DNA of 21,512 nt from an uncultured Pseudomonadota bacterium (GTDB lineage: Bacteria > Pseudomonadota > Gammaproteobacteria > Steroidobacterales > Steroidobacteraceae). Of this stretch, positions 1 to 9,953 are shown piece by piece; the first letter of the stretch is position 1, and each line of letters begins with the position of its first letter. Both the position numbers and the translations under genes were made by a program. The stretch covers positions 1 through 21,512 of the forward strand of contig CAMLGF010000064.1 of assembly GCA_946479515.1 (NCBI GenBank), read 5' to 3'. The notes beneath the pieces were generated by a model. It was not told where the DNA came from. It searched no databases and worked only from the letters and a program-made list of their open reading frames with translations.

Positions 1-1186
1 CCTGGTGCTCGAGATGGACGGCGAAGTGGTGCAGAAGGCCGATCCGCACATCGGGTTGCTTCATCGCGGCACCGAGAAACTGGCCGAGTCCAAGCCGTTC
101 AATCAGTCGATCGGCTACATGGATCGTCTCGACTACGTGTCGATGATGTGCAACGAGCACGCCTATGTCATGGCCATCGAGCGACTGCTCGGCGTGACGC
201 CGCCGATCCGCGCGCAGTACATCCGCGTGCTGTTCGACGAGGTCACTCGCGTCCTTAATCACCTGATGTGGCTGGGCGCGCATGCGCTCGACATCGGCGC
301 GATGACCGTGTTCCTGCTGGCGTTCAAGGAACGCGAAGACCTCATGGACTGCTACGAGGCGGTGTCGGGCACGCGCATGCATGCCACCTACTACCGGCCC
401 GGCGGCGTGTACCGCGACCTGCCGGATTCGATGCCGAAGTACCAGGCCTCGAAGTGGCGCTCGCAGAAGAACGCCGACGCCATGAATGCCGCGCGCCAGG
501 GCTCGCTGCTCGACTTCCTCGGGGAATTCACGCAGCGCTTCCCGAAGGCCGTGGACGAGTACGAAACGCTGCTCACCGACAATCGGATCTGGAAGCAGCG
601 CACCGTGAACATCGGCGTGGTGACGCCGGAGCGTGCGATGGCGCTCGGCTTCACGGGCCCCATGCTGCGTGGTTCGGGCATCGTTTGGGACCTGCGCAAG
701 AAGCAGCCTTACGAGGTGTATGCCGATCTCGATTTCGACATCCCGGTCGGCGTGAACGGCGACTGCTACGACCGTTACCTCGTGCGCATCGAAGAGCTGC
801 GCCAGAGCAACCGCATCATCAAGCAGTGCATCGACTGGCTGAAGCGCAATCCCGGCCCGGTGATGATCGACGATCGCAAGGTGCGGCCGCCGCGCCGTGA
901 ACGCATGAAGGGCGACATGGAATCGCTGATCCATCACTTCAAGCTGTTCACCGAAGGATACGTGGTGCCCGAGGGCGAGACCTACGCCGCCGTCGAGGCG
1001 CCCAAGGGCGAGTTCGGCATCTACCTGATCTCCGACGGCGCCAACAAGCCGTACCGGCTCAAGTGTCGCGCACCGGGTTTCGCGCACCTGTCGGCACTGG
1101 AAGAAATGACCAAGGGGCACATGCTCGCGGACGTGGTCGCCGTGATCGGTACGCAGGACATCGTGTTCGGTGAGGTGGATCGATGA
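1..1186 (+). CDS. nuoD: NADH-quinone oxidoreductase subunit D (5' partial)
   Basis: This is the 49-kDa-type subunit of respiratory complex I, in the peripheral arm, where it forms the quinone-binding cavity together with NuoB and NuoH. The reading frame is open from base 2, so the true start lies upstream of the window; the GTG at 5 is internal. The family-typical stretch [16 protein letters not shown] lies near the visible N-terminus, followed by [14 protein letters not shown] and, near the C-terminus, [12 protein letters not shown] and [18 protein letters not shown], the normal NuoD ending. About 394 of roughly 417 residues are visible. NuoC is not fused to it as in E. coli, because the visible N-terminal part already corresponds to early NuoD sequence. 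The stop overlaps the nuoE start (ATGA), so translation is probably coupled. The family identification is certain. Confidence 0.98.
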   Translation, partial: LVLEMDGEVVQKADPHIGLLHRGTEKLAESKPFNQSIGYMDRLDYVSMMCNEHAYVMAIERLLGVTPPIRAQYIRVLFDEVTRVLNHLMWLGAHALDIGAMTVFLLAFKEREDLMDCYEAVSGTRMHATYYRPGGVYRDLPDSMPKYQASKWRSQKNADAMNAARQGSLLDFLGEFTQRFPKAVDEYETLLTDNRIWKQRTVNIGVVTPERAMALGFTGPMLRGSGIVWDLRKKQPYEVYADLDFDIPVGVNGDCYDRYLVRIEELRQSNRIIKQCIDWLKRNPGPVMIDDRKVRPPRRERMKGDMESLIHHFKLFTEGYVVPEGETYAAVEAPKGEFGIYLISDGANKPYRLKCRAPGFAHLSALEEMTKGHMLADVVAVIGTQDIVFGEVDR

Positions 1187-1725
1187 CGCACGCCGTGAAG
1201 ACCGCCGATGGCGGCACATTCGAGCCGATGCTCGGCGAGAAGGCCAGGCTGCTCAATGAACATACGCGCCACGAGATCGACGAGTGGATCGGCCGCTTCC
1301 CCACCGGGCGCCAGCGCTCGGCGGTGCTCTCGGCGCTGCGTTTCACGCAGGAGCAGAACAACGGTTTCCTGACACCCGAGCTGATGGATGGGGTGGCGGA
1401 GTACCTGCGGCTGCAGCCCATCCAGGTATACGAAGTCGCGAGCTTCTACTCGATGTTCGAGACGCACCCGTGCGGCCGGCATCACGTCAGCATCTGCACC
1501 AACATCAGCTGCATGCTGAATGGCGCCGAGGACCTGGTGGCGCATTGCGAGAAGAAGCTCGGCATCAAGCTCGGCGAGAGCACGCCCGACGGGCGCATCT
1601 TCCTCAAGAAGGAAGAGGAGTGCCTGGCGGCGTGCACCGGCGCGCCGATGATGATGGTCGATCACGTTTTCCACGAGTACCTGACGCCCGAGAAGGTGGA
1701 CAAGGTGCTGGACGAGCTGAAGTAG
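1183..1725 (+). CDS. nuoE: NADH-quinone oxidoreductase subunit E
   Basis: This is the 24-kDa subunit of complex I, with a thioredoxin-like fold that carries the N1a [2Fe-2S] cluster beside the FMN site of NuoF. The product is 180 residues, usual for the family. The four cluster ligands are visible as Cys105 and Cys110 (CTNISC) and Cys147 and Cys151 (CLAAC). The preceding [10 protein letters not shown] is a conserved segment of this subunit. The ATG overlaps the nuoD stop by four bases, which supports this start. The gene is followed after 13 bases by nuoF, its direct structural partner. No missing ligands or truncation are seen. Confidence 0.98.
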   Translation: MTHAVKTADGGTFEPMLGEKARLLNEHTRHEIDEWIGRFPTGRQRSAVLSALRFTQEQNNGFLTPELMDGVAEYLRLQPIQVYEVASFYSMFETHPCGRHHVSICTNISCMLNGAEDLVAHCEKKLGIKLGESTPDGRIFLKKEEECLAACTGAPMMMVDHVFHEYLTPEKVDKVLDELK

Positions 1726-1738
1726 GAAATAGCTAGAC

Positions 1739-3061
1739 ATGCCAGGCGCACTCGAAAAGTGGCAGGACAGGATGAACCTCACGGTGTTCGAGCCGTTGAA
1801 GTTCGAGGAATCCTGGAAGCTCGAGAACTACCTCAAGATCGGCGGCTACGAGGCGTGGAAGAAGATCCTCGCCGAGAAGCCGACGCGCATCTCCGTGGTG
1901 GAACAGGTCAAGGCGTCGGGTCTGCGCGGCCGCGGCGGCGCGGGCTTTCCCACGGGCACGAAGTGGAGCTTCATGCCGCGCGATGCCACGATGCAGAAGT
2001 ATGCCGTGTGCAACTCGGACGAATCCGAACCCGGCACCTGCCACGACCGCGACATCCTGCGTTACAACCCGCATTCGCTCATCGAGGGCATGGCCATCGG
2101 TGGCTACTGCATGAATGCCACCGTGGGCTACAACTACATCCGCGGCGAATTCCTGGGCGAGCCCGTGCCACGTTTCGAAGCGGCGGTCAAGGAAGCCTAT
2201 GCGGCTGGGTTGTTAGGCAAGAACATCCTGGGCTCGGGCATCGATTTCGACCTCTACACCGCGGTGGGCGCCGGCGCCTACATCTGCGGTGAAGAGACTG
2301 CGCTGCTCGACTCGCTCGAAGGCAAGCAGGGCAAGCCGCGCTTCAAGCCGCCGTTCCCGGCGGCCTATGGCCTCTACGGCGCGCCGACCACCATCAACAA
2401 CACGCAGAGCTATGCATCGGTGCCGACCATCCTGCGCAAGGGCGCGGAGTGGTTCGCCAAGCTCGGCGTGGCCAATGCCGGTGGCACGGCCATCTTCTCG
2501 GTGTCCGGTCACGTGAACAAACCCGGCAACTACGAGCTGCCGATGGGCATCCCGTTCGCGGAGCTGCTCGAGATCGCCGGTGGCATGAAGGGCGGCCGCA
2601 AGCTCAAGGCCGTCATTCCCGGCGGCTCGTCGGTGTACGTGCTGCCCGCCGACAAGATCATGGCCGCGAACATGGACTACGACTCGCTGAAGGCGGCGGG
2701 TTCGTCCGTGGGTTCCGCCGCGGTCATCGTCATGGACGAGACCACCTGCATGGTGAAGGTGCTCGAGCGCCTGAGCCGTTTCTACAAGAGCGAGTCCTGC
2801 GGCCAGTGCACGCCCTGCCGCGAGGGCACGGGCTGGATGAACCGCGTGATCCGCCGGATCATGGCCGGACAGGGCAGTCGCAACGACCTGCAGCTGCTGG
2901 TCGACGTCGCCGGCCGTATCGAGGGCCACACCATCTGCGCGCTGGGCGATGCCGCGGCCTGGCCGGTGCAGAGTTTCCTCCGGCACTTCCGCCACGAGTT
3001 CGAATACATGATCGACAACGGCGGTCGCAGCATCGTCGACCAGCTCCGGAGGGCGGCATGA
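1739..3061 (+). CDS. nuoF: NADH-quinone oxidoreductase subunit F
   Basis: This is the 51-kDa subunit of complex I. It binds NADH and FMN and holds the N3 [4Fe-4S] cluster. The product is 440 residues, close to the family norm. Visible motifs are the glycine-rich [13 protein letters not shown] (residues 64-76), the [19 protein letters not shown] segment (about 177-195), and the cluster ligands Cys354, Cys357 and Cys360 ([11 protein letters not shown]) with Cys400 as the distant fourth ligand. A weak AGGAAA ribosome-binding site lies 9 bases before the ATG and overlaps the nuoE stop. The TGA overlaps the nuoG ATG. The N-terminus carries a dozen residues before the conserved NLTVFEPL; a second Met at residue 12 (MNLTVFEPL) is a possible alternative start. 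Confidence 0.98.
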   Translation: MPGALEKWQDRMNLTVFEPLKFEESWKLENYLKIGGYEAWKKILAEKPTRISVVEQVKASGLRGRGGAGFPTGTKWSFMPRDATMQKYAVCNSDESEPGTCHDRDILRYNPHSLIEGMAIGGYCMNATVGYNYIRGEFLGEPVPRFEAAVKEAYAAGLLGKNILGSGIDFDLYTAVGAGAYICGEETALLDSLEGKQGKPRFKPPFPAAYGLYGAPTTINNTQSYASVPTILRKGAEWFAKLGVANAGGTAIFSVSGHVNKPGNYELPMGIPFAELLEIAGGMKGGRKLKAVIPGGSSVYVLPADKIMAANMDYDSLKAAGSSVGSAAVIVMDETTCMVKVLERLSRFYKSESCGQCTPCREGTGWMNRVIRRIMAGQGSRNDLQLLVDVAGRIEGHTICALGDAAAWPVQSFLRHFRHEFEYMIDNGGRSIVDQLRRAA

Positions 3062-5289
3062 GCACGCCCGCCGACAAGGCCACGCCCCCGGCGCCGCCCG
3101 CCGCTCCGCCCTCCGACGTGGTCAACGTCGAAGTCGACGGCAAGCCGGTGCAGGGCAGGAAGGGCCAGATGATCATCCACGTCACGGACGCGCACGGCGC
3201 GTACGTGCCGCGTTTCTGCTACCACGACAAACTACCCATCGCGGCCAATTGCCGCATGTGCCTGGTTGAGGTGGAGAAGGCGCCCAAGCCGCTGCCGGCC
3301 TGCGCCACGCCCATCGGCGAGGGCATGAAGATTTTCACCCGCAGCCCGAAGGCCATCGGCGCGCAGAAGGCGACCATGGAATTCCTGCTCATCAATCATC
3401 CGCTCGACTGCCCGATCTGCGACCAGGGCGGCGAGTGCGAGCTGCAGGACCTCGCCATGGGCTTCGGCCGCGACGCGGCGCGCTTCACCGAGCGCAAGCG
3501 CGTCGTGAAGGACAAGGACATCGGCCCGCTGGTCTCCACCGACATGACGCGCTGCATTCATTGCACGCGCTGCGTGCGCTTCGGCCAGGACGTGGCCGGC
3601 ATCCAGGAACTGGGCACCACCGGCCGCGGCGAGCACATGGAGATCGGCACCTACGTCGAGCGTGCCGTGGATCACGAGCTCTCCGGCAACATCATCGACC
3701 TGTGCCCGGTGGGTGCGCTCAATTCCAAGCCGTTCCGATATCGCGCGCGCTCCTGGGAGATGACCCAGGCGTCGCTGATCTCGCCCCACGACGGCGTGGG
3801 CACCAATATTTTCGGGCACGTGCTGCGCGGCAAGCTCATGCGCGTGGTGCCGCGACCCAACGAAGCCATCAACGAGACCTGGATCGCCGACCGCGATCGG
3901 TTCAGCTACGAAGGCATCTATGCCGCCGACCGCATCGGTGAGCCCATGGTGCGCGAAAACGGCGAATGGAAGCGCGTGAGCTGGGAAGCGGCGCTGGAAG
4001 CGGCTGCGCATGGCATCAAGGCTGCAGGCAAGGACCTGGCAACCCTCGCGAGCAGCAGCGCGACGGTCGAGGAGTTGTACCTGCTGGGCCGCCTCACGCG
4101 CGGTCTGGGCTCCAGTAACATCGATCATCGCCTGCGCCAGAGCGATTTCCGCGACCAGGCGTCCGATCCGCCGTGGCCCGGTCTCGGGGGCCTCGGCATC
4201 GCGGAGATCGACTCGCTGGAGGGGCTGCTGGTCGTGGGCTCGAACCTGCGCCGCGAAGTGCCGGTGCTGGCGCACCGCGTACGCAAGGCGGCGCGCAAGG
4301 GCGCGCGGATCGCTTTCCTGAATCCGTCCCGGTTCGACTATCTGTTCCCGGTGTCCGCGTACCTGCAGTCCGTGCCGGCAAGGCAGGTGGCCGATCTCGC
4401 GGCCGTCTACGCGGCCTGCCTGGATGGCGCCGCTCCCGCGAAGCACCTGGCGGCGCTGGCGGGTGCCGCGCAGCCGAACACCGGGCATCGCGCGATTGCG
4501 GCTGCGTTGAAGAATGGCGCGAAGCGGGCCGTCTGGCTGGGCGCGCTCGCGCTGCGGCATCCTGCCTACGCCGACCTGCGCGCACTGGCCGCCGGCATCG
4601 CCGCCGCCACGGGTGCGACTCTGGGTACGCTGGCCGAGGGTGGCAACGCGGCCGGCGCCTATCTCGCCGGCGCCGTGCCGCATCGCGACCCGGCGGCCAT
4701 CGCGTCCGCCGCGGCCGGCAAGCATGCGCGCGAGCTGCTAACGCGCTCGCAGAAGGCCTATCTACTGTTCGGCGGTACCGAGCCGTGGGCAGATGGCCTG
4801 GGCCCGGAGGCCGTGCAGGCTCTGGCCGGGGCGGAATTCGTGGTGGCGCTCACCCCGTTCGCCGACGACACGCTCAAGTCCGTGGCGCACGTGCTGTTGC
4901 CCATCGGCACTTTCGCCGAATCGTCCGGCACCTACGTGAACCTCGAGGGGCTGTGGCAGAGCTTCGCGGGCGCGGCCCGCCCGCTCGGTGAGTCGCGTCC
5001 CGGCTGGAAGGTGCTGCGCGTGCTGGGCAACCTGGCCGGCATTCCGGATTTCGACTACCAGTCATCGGAGGAAGTGCGCGAAGAGGTTCGCGCGCTGTGC
5101 GGCGGCGTCATTGCCGCCTCTTACCAGGGTTCGCACGAGGCATCCGTGCCGAAGGAAGGCAGCGGTGACGCGCGCGTGGTGGACGTGCCCATGTATGCGC
5201 TGGATGCGCTGCTGCGCCGGGCGCCGTCGCTGCAGCGAACCCGCGAAGGCAAGCTGGCCGCCGTGGTCTACGGAGGCGCGGGCGCATGA
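3058..5289 (+). CDS. nuoG: NADH-quinone oxidoreductase subunit G
   Basis: This is the 75-kDa Fe-S subunit of complex I, which passes electrons from NuoF along the peripheral arm. The start is the ATG overlapping the nuoF stop, 4 bases after a GGAGGG ribosome-binding site; the product is 743 residues. After a Pro/Ala-rich leader (1-20) comes a ferredoxin-like [2Fe-2S] domain (Cys54, Cys65, Cys68, Cys82). Next is a His/Cys [4Fe-4S] site (His114, Cys118, Cys121, Cys127) and a second [4Fe-4S] site (Cys166, Cys169, Cys172, Cys216). The rest resembles the molybdopterin-oxidoreductase superfamily but serves a structural role in complex I. The N7 cluster ligands found in E. coli are absent: there is no Cys between about residues 233 and 300. 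The Ala-rich C-terminal half is poorly conserved, as is usual in this family. Confidence 0.97.
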   Translation: MSTPADKATPPAPPAAPPSDVVNVEVDGKPVQGRKGQMIIHVTDAHGAYVPRFCYHDKLPIAANCRMCLVEVEKAPKPLPACATPIGEGMKIFTRSPKAIGAQKATMEFLLINHPLDCPICDQGGECELQDLAMGFGRDAARFTERKRVVKDKDIGPLVSTDMTRCIHCTRCVRFGQDVAGIQELGTTGRGEHMEIGTYVERAVDHELSGNIIDLCPVGALNSKPFRYRARSWEMTQASLISPHDGVGTNIFGHVLRGKLMRVVPRPNEAINETWIADRDRFSYEGIYAADRIGEPMVRENGEWKRVSWEAALEAAAHGIKAAGKDLATLASSSATVEELYLLGRLTRGLGSSNIDHRLRQSDFRDQASDPPWPGLGGLGIAEIDSLEGLLVVGSNLRREVPVLAHRVRKAARKGARIAFLNPSRFDYLFPVSAYLQSVPARQVADLAAVYAACLDGAAPAKHLAALAGAAQPNTGHRAIAAALKNGAKRAVWLGALALRHPAYADLRALAAGIAAATGATLGTLAEGGNAAGAYLAGAVPHRDPAAIASAAAGKHARELLTRSQKAYLLFGGTEPWADGLGPEAVQALAGAEFVVALTPFADDTLKSVAHVLLPIGTFAESSGTYVNLEGLWQSFAGAARPLGESRPGWKVLRVLGNLAGIPDFDYQSSEEVREEVRALCGGVIAASYQGSHEASVPKEGSGDARVVDVPMYALDALLRRAPSLQRTREGKLAAVVYGGAGA

Positions 5290-6392
5290 GCGACATTCTC
5301 GCCTGGGTCCAGCAAACCTGGGCCGTCAGCTGGGTGCAGTCCATCGTCTGGATCCTGGTGGTCACGGTCTCGCTGATCCTGACCGTGGCCTTCACCACGC
5401 TCTGGGAGCGCAAGGTCATCGGCTGGATGCAGCTGCGCAAGGGTCCGAACCGCGTGGGCAGCATCTTCGGCTTCCTGCCGGGCATCTTTCAGCCCTTCGC
5501 CGACGTCATCAAGCTGCTGATCAAGGAAGTGGTCATCCCGAGTGCGTCGAACAAGGTGCTGTTCCGCCTGGCGCCGATGATCACGCTGATCCCGGCGTTC
5601 GCGATCTGGGCGGTGATACCGCTGAGCCCCAATCTCACCATCGCCAACGTCAACGCGGGCCTGCTCTACGTGCTCGCGCTCACCTCGGTGGGCGTGTACG
5701 GCGTCATCCTCGCCGGTTGGGCATCGAACTCGAAGTACGCCTTCCTCGGCGCAATGCGCTCGGCGGCACAGATCGTCGCCTACGAAATCGCCATGGGCTT
5801 CGCGCTCGTGGGCGTGATCATGGCGGCGGGTAGTTTGAACCTGGGCGACATCGTCACCAAGCAGCAGGGTGGCTTCCTCGCCTGGAACTGGTTCTGGCTG
5901 TTCCCGCTGTTCGTGGTGTACTTCATCTCGGGCGTCGCCGAGACCAACCGCGCGCCCTTCGACGTCGCCGAAGGCGAATCGGAAATCGTCGCCGGTTTCC
6001 ACGTGGAGTATTCCGGCATCGCGTTCGCGCTGTTCTTCCTGGCCGAATACGCCAACATGATCCTGATCTCGGCGCTGACCGCGATCTTCTTCTTCGGCGG
6101 CTGGCTGAGTCCGTTCGACGGTTTCGTCGAGCCCGAGGACTTGGTCGGTATCGCCGGCATCGGCCCGGCGCTGGCGTTCGTCGTCAGCGACGGCTTCCAG
6201 TGGCTGTTCTTCAAACTGTTCCTCGTTCTGTTCCTGTTCCTGTGGTTCCGGGCCACGTTCCCGCGCTACCGGTACGACCAGATCATGCGTCTCGGCTGGA
6301 AGGTTCTGATTCCGGTGACCATCGTCTGGATCGCGGCTGAAGGCGTGTTGGCGTACTTCGAGGTCGGGCCGTGGAAGGTCGTGGTGGGTTGA
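5286..6392 (+). CDS. nuoH: NADH-quinone oxidoreductase subunit H
   Basis: This is the ND1-type membrane subunit that joins the two arms of complex I and lines the quinone entry channel. The product is 368 residues, slightly longer than the E. coli protein, with about eight to nine hydrophobic segments. Both family signatures are intact: [19 protein letters not shown] (about 144-162), and the acidic loop starting [19 protein letters not shown] (from 219). The N-terminal [18 protein letters not shown] (41-58) is also typical. The ATG overlaps the nuoG TGA, and GGAGG lies 9 bases upstream. The stop is only 3 bases before nuoI. Confidence 0.98.
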   Translation: MSDILAWVQQTWAVSWVQSIVWILVVTVSLILTVAFTTLWERKVIGWMQLRKGPNRVGSIFGFLPGIFQPFADVIKLLIKEVVIPSASNKVLFRLAPMITLIPAFAIWAVIPLSPNLTIANVNAGLLYVLALTSVGVYGVILAGWASNSKYAFLGAMRSAAQIVAYEIAMGFALVGVIMAAGSLNLGDIVTKQQGGFLAWNWFWLFPLFVVYFISGVAETNRAPFDVAEGESEIVAGFHVEYSGIAFALFFLAEYANMILISALTAIFFFGGWLSPFDGFVEPEDLVGIAGIGPALAFVVSDGFQWLFFKLFLVLFLFLWFRATFPRYRYDQIMRLGWKVLIPVTIVWIAAEGVLAYFEVGPWKVVVG

Positions 6393-6395
6393 CAC

Positions 6396-6875
6396 ATGCG
6401 CAGCATTCTCAAGACATTCTTCCTGACCGAGCTGCTCGCGGGCATGCGGGTCACCCTCAAGAAATTCTTCACCCGCAAGTTCACGGTGAACTATCCGGAG
6501 GAGAAGACCCCGCAGTCGCCGCGCTTTCGCGGCCTGCATGCGCTGCGCCGTTATCCCAACGGCGAGGAACGTTGCATCGCCTGCAAGCTGTGCGAGGCGG
6601 TCTGCCCGGCGCTCGCCATCACCATCGAGTCGGACGTCGCCAACGACGGCACCCGCCGCACGACGCGGTACGACATCGATCTGTTCAAGTGCATCTACTG
6701 CGGCTTCTGCGAAGAGGCCTGCCCGGTGGACGCCATCGTCGAGACGCGCATCCATGAGTACCACATGGAGCACCGCGGCGAGAACATCATGACCAAGGAC
6801 AAACTACTCGCGGTGGGCGAGCGTTACGACGCCTTGATCAGCGCCGACAAGGCCGCCGACGCGGCGTATCGCTGA
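6396..6875 (+). CDS. nuoI: NADH-quinone oxidoreductase subunit I
   Basis: This is the TYKY-type subunit of complex I, a ferredoxin with two [4Fe-4S] clusters (N6a and N6b) relaying electrons towards N2 in NuoB. The product is 159 residues. The two ligand sets are Cys60/63/66/70 ([13 protein letters not shown]) and Cys99/102/105/109 ([13 protein letters not shown]). The conserved [15 protein letters not shown] precedes them. An amphipathic N-terminal stretch (1-25) would anchor it on the membrane arm. The short form ending in AADAAYR matches the alpha-, beta- and xanthomonad-type NuoI more than the longer E. coli protein. The ribosome-binding site is weak, so translation is probably coupled to nuoH, 3 bases upstream. 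Confidence 0.98.
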   Translation: MRSILKTFFLTELLAGMRVTLKKFFTRKFTVNYPEEKTPQSPRFRGLHALRRYPNGEERCIACKLCEAVCPALAITIESDVANDGTRRTTRYDIDLFKCIYCGFCEEACPVDAIVETRIHEYHMEHRGENIMTKDKLLAVGERYDALISADKAADAAYR

Positions 6876-6887
6876 GAGGGGAGACGA

Positions 6888-7526
6888 GTGCTGGTCGAAA
6901 TTCTCTTCTGGGTGTTCGCGTCGATCCTCGCGGTTTCGGCGCTCGCCATGATCACGGTGCGCAACCCGGTGCATTCGGCGCTGCTGCTGGTGCTGTGTTT
7001 CTTCACCAGCGCCTCCATCTGGCTGCTCATCGAGGCCGAGTTCCTCGCCGTGGTGCTCATCCTGGTGTACGTGGGCGCGGTGATGGTGCTGTTCCTGTTC
7101 GTGGTCATGATGCTGGACATCAACCTCGAGGAGATGCGCGCGCGCGTGACGCGCTATGCGCTGTTCGGCGGCGTGGTCGCGGGCATCGTGGTGTTCCAGA
7201 TCGTGAGCGTGGTGTGGACGCGCAGCCTGGGTGTGGACGTGACCACCGGGGCCGCGGCCAAGCCCGCCGACTACAGCAACACCGCCGAGCTCGGCCGCGT
7301 GCTCTATACCGAGTACGTATACGCCTTCGAGCTCGCGGCGGTGCTGCTGCTCATCGCCATCGTCGCGGCGATTTCCCTGACCATGCGCAAGCGCGCCAAT
7401 CTCAAGCAGCAGGACGTCGCGAAGCAGGTCGCGGTGCGGCGCGAGGACCGGGTGCGGGTCGTATCGGTCGCGGCGGAGCGGGCCGCGGCGCCCGCGGTGC
7501 CGGCGACCCCGGAGAAGACTCCATGA
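6888..7526 (+). CDS. nuoJ: NADH-quinone oxidoreductase subunit J
   Basis: This is the ND6-type membrane subunit of complex I, which lies between NuoH and NuoK and contains a helix that bulges in the coupling mechanism. The product is 212 residues, with hydrophobic segments at about 3-23, 28-48, 53-74, 90-110 and 146-166. The conserved [16 protein letters not shown] is at about 61-76. The GTG start is preceded by AGGGGAG at 6877-6883. A hydrophilic C-terminal tail (about 167-212, basic then Ala/Pro-rich) makes it longer than the 184-residue E. coli protein; it looks like a variable extension rather than a domain. The stop overlaps the nuoK ATG. Confidence 0.97.
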   Translation: MLVEILFWVFASILAVSALAMITVRNPVHSALLLVLCFFTSASIWLLIEAEFLAVVLILVYVGAVMVLFLFVVMMLDINLEEMRARVTRYALFGGVVAGIVVFQIVSVVWTRSLGVDVTTGAAAKPADYSNTAELGRVLYTEYVYAFELAAVLLLIAIVAAISLTMRKRANLKQQDVAKQVAVRREDRVRVVSVAAERAAAPAVPATPEKTP

Positions 7527-7828
7527 TTCCGCTCAACTGGCTGCTGGTCGTATCCGGCGTGCTGTTCGCCATCTCGGTGGCGGGCATGTTCATCAACCGC
7601 AAGAACCTCATCCTGCTGCTCATGTGCGTGGAGCTGCTGCTGCTCGCCGTGAACTTCAATTTCGTGGCGTTCTCGCGCTACCTCGATGACATCAACGGCC
7701 AGATCTTCGTGTTCTTCGTGCTGACCGTGGCCGCCGCCGAGTCGGCGATCGGTCTGGCCATCCTGGTGGTGCTGTTCCGCGAACGACGCAGCATCAATGT
7801 CGAAGACCTGAGCACCCTGAGGGGCTGA
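7523..7828 (+). CDS. nuoK: NADH-quinone oxidoreductase subunit K
   Basis: This is the ND4L-type subunit of complex I, a three-helix protein in the proton-coupling chain. The product is 101 residues, the normal length. Both conserved membrane glutamates are present, Glu37 ([11 protein letters not shown]) and Glu73 ([11 protein letters not shown]), corresponding to Glu36 and Glu72 in E. coli. The three hydrophobic segments are at about 5-24, 29-50 and 60-85. The ATG overlaps the nuoJ stop (ATGA), which fixes the start. The stop is 4 bases before the nuoL GTG. Confidence 0.97.
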   Translation: MIPLNWLLVVSGVLFAISVAGMFINRKNLILLLMCVELLLLAVNFNFVAFSRYLDDINGQIFVFFVLTVAAAESAIGLAILVVLFRERRSINVEDLSTLRG

Positions 7829-7832
7829 GCGC

Positions 7833-9938
7833 GTGAACCAGACTCTCGACCCCAACATCCTGCTGGCGATTCCGCTGCTGCCGCTGATCGCGGCCATTCT
7901 CGCGGGCCTGTTCGGCCGCACGATCGGCCGTGTGGCCTCGCATACCGTGACCATCCTCGGTGTGGCGGTCTCCTGCGGCCTGTCGGTGTACGTGGCCTGG
8001 CAGATCTTCTCTGGCCAGGCGCCGGTGTACAACGAGACGGTGTACTCGTGGCTGGTGTCCGACGGCGTCGGCATGGAGGTGGGCTTCCTGGTCGATCAGC
8101 TGACGGCATTGATGATGGTGGTGGTCACCTTCGTTTCGCTGTGCGTGCACGTCTACACCATCGGCTACATGGCCGACGATGACGGCTATCAGCGCTTCTT
8201 CAGCTACATCTCGCTGTTCACGTTCTCGATGCTGATGCTGGTCATGTCCAACAACTTCATGCAGCTGTTCTTCGGCTGGGAAGCCGTGGGCGTGGTTTCC
8301 TACCTGCTCATCGGCTTCTGGTACAAGCGGCCGACGGCGATCTTCGCCAACATGAAGGCCTTCCTGGTCAACCGCGTCGGCGACTTCGGCTTCGTGCTCG
8401 GCATCGCCGGCGTGCTGTTCTACACGGCGCAGCTCGGCGATGCATCGTTGAAGTACGCCGATGCCTTCGCACTGGCCCCGGGCATCGCCGCGCAGAGCTT
8501 CTCGATCGCCGGTTTCGCGCCGGTCAACGCCATGACCTTCATCTGCATCTGCCTGTTCATCGGCGCGATGGGCAAGTCGGCGCAGATGCCGCTGCACGTG
8601 TGGCTGCCGGATTCGATGGAAGGCCCCACGCCCATTTCGGCGTTGATCCATGCCGCGACCATGGTGACCGCCGGCATCTTCATGGTGGCGCGCATGTCGC
8701 CGCTGTTCGAGCACTCCGAGACCGCGCTGTCGTTCATCCTGTTCATCGGCGCGAGCACCGCGCTGTTCATGGGCTTCCTCGGCATCATCAACAACGACAT
8801 CAAGCGGGTGGTGGCGTACTCGACGCTCTCGCAGCTCGGTTACATGACCGTGGCGCTGGGCGCCTCGGCGTACAACGTGGCCATCTTCCACCTGATGACG
8901 CACGCGTTCTTCAAGGCGTTGCTGTTCCTCGCCGCGGGCTCGGTGATCATCGGCATGCACCACGAGCAGGACATGCGCAAGATGGGCGGCCTGTTCAGCA
9001 AGATGAAGATCACGGCCGTCACCTGCTGGATCGGCGCGCTGGCGCTGATCGGCACGCCGTTCTTCTCCGGTTTCTATTCCAAGGATCTGCTCATCGAGGC
9101 GGTGGGCGAGGCGCATCGTCCCTGGGCCGAGTACGCGCATTTCTGCGTCATGGCCGGCGTGTTCGTCACCGCGTTCTACACGTTCCGCATGATCTTCATG
9201 ACGTTCCACGGCAAGCCGCGCTGGGGTGCAGGTGTGGTCCCGGACGATCACGCCGACCCGCATGCGGCGACGCATCCGGTGATCCACGCGCACGAGGCGC
9301 CCGCCGCGGGGCATCACGAGTCGCACGACGAGCACGCCGGGCACGAGCATGGCCACCACGGCGGCGAGCCGCATGAAAGTCCGTGGGTGGTCTGGCTGCC
9401 GCTCGTCGCACTGGCGATTCCGTCGATCGTCATTGGCGCGCTGACCATCGGGCCGCTGGCCTTCGGCGGCGCGTTCGGCAATGCCATCGTCGTGGACGAG
9501 GCGCACGATGTGGTGGGCGAGATCGGCCGTGAGTACCACGGCTGGGTGGCGTTCGCGCTGCACGGCATGACCCAGCTGCCCTTCGTGCTGGCGCTGGCGG
9601 GCGTGTTCAGCGCCTGGGCGCTGTACATCCAGTGGCCGCACATTCCGGGTGTGATCGACCGCAAGCTCTCCTTGCTGCACAAGATCCTCGAGAACAAGTA
9701 CTACTTCGACTGGTTCAACGAGAAGGTCATCGCGCGCGGCGCAACCTTGCTGGGAAAAATCTTCTGGAAGGCGGGTGACCAGACGCTCATCGACGGCCTG
9801 GCGGTGAACGGCTCGGCCAACACCATCGGTTTCGTCGCCGGGGTGATCCGCCGCGTGCAGAGCGGGTTCCTCTATTCCTATGCCTTCTGGATGGTCATCG
9901 GCCTGGCGGCAATGCTGGGCTGGTTCCTGATGCGCTAA
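7833..9938 (+). CDS. nuoL: NADH-quinone oxidoreductase subunit L
   Basis: This is the distal antiporter-like proton-pumping subunit of complex I (ND5 type). It has a long C-terminal helix that runs along the membrane arm. The product is 701 residues, longer than the 613 of E. coli. Key residues visible are Glu150 (FFGWEAVGVVSY), Lys248 (GAMGKSAQMPLHVWLPD), Lys361 (HAFFKALLF) and Lys417 (FYSKDLL). A hydrophilic His-rich insertion (residues 473-514, 14 His) sits between transmembrane segments just after MTFHGKPRWG and accounts for part of the extra length. The GTG start lies 4 bases after the nuoK stop, preceded by GAGGGG. The gene ends 15 bases before nuoM, one of the few small gaps in the operon. 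Confidence 0.98.
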   Translation: MNQTLDPNILLAIPLLPLIAAILAGLFGRTIGRVASHTVTILGVAVSCGLSVYVAWQIFSGQAPVYNETVYSWLVSDGVGMEVGFLVDQLTALMMVVVTFVSLCVHVYTIGYMADDDGYQRFFSYISLFTFSMLMLVMSNNFMQLFFGWEAVGVVSYLLIGFWYKRPTAIFANMKAFLVNRVGDFGFVLGIAGVLFYTAQLGDASLKYADAFALAPGIAAQSFSIAGFAPVNAMTFICICLFIGAMGKSAQMPLHVWLPDSMEGPTPISALIHAATMVTAGIFMVARMSPLFEHSETALSFILFIGASTALFMGFLGIINNDIKRVVAYSTLSQLGYMTVALGASAYNVAIFHLMTHAFFKALLFLAAGSVIIGMHHEQDMRKMGGLFSKMKITAVTCWIGALALIGTPFFSGFYSKDLLIEAVGEAHRPWAEYAHFCVMAGVFVTAFYTFRMIFMTFHGKPRWGAGVVPDDHADPHAATHPVIHAHEAPAAGHHESHDEHAGHEHGHHGGEPHESPWVVWLPLVALAIPSIVIGALTIGPLAFGGAFGNAIVVDEAHDVVGEIGREYHGWVAFALHGMTQLPFVLALAGVFSAWALYIQWPHIPGVIDRKLSLLHKILENKYYFDWFNEKVIARGATLLGKIFWKAGDQTLIDGLAVNGSANTIGFVAGVIRRVQSGFLYSYAFWMVIGLAAMLGWFLMR

Positions 9939-9953
9939 CAAGAAACGACACAC

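Noticed and set aside
2449..3057. In-frame extension upstream of nuoG
   Set aside because: It overlaps nuoF out of frame and is not NuoG-like; the ATG at 3058 has a strong ribosome-binding site and overlaps the nuoF stop.
3232..4725. A long minus-strand open frame opposite nuoG
   Set aside because: It lies over the Fe-S ligand-coding part of nuoG and shows no domain; it is explained by GC skew at third positions.
5268..6773. A 501-codon minus-strand open frame opposite nuoH and nuoI
   Set aside because: Same antisense composition; both + strand genes are complete with all family motifs.
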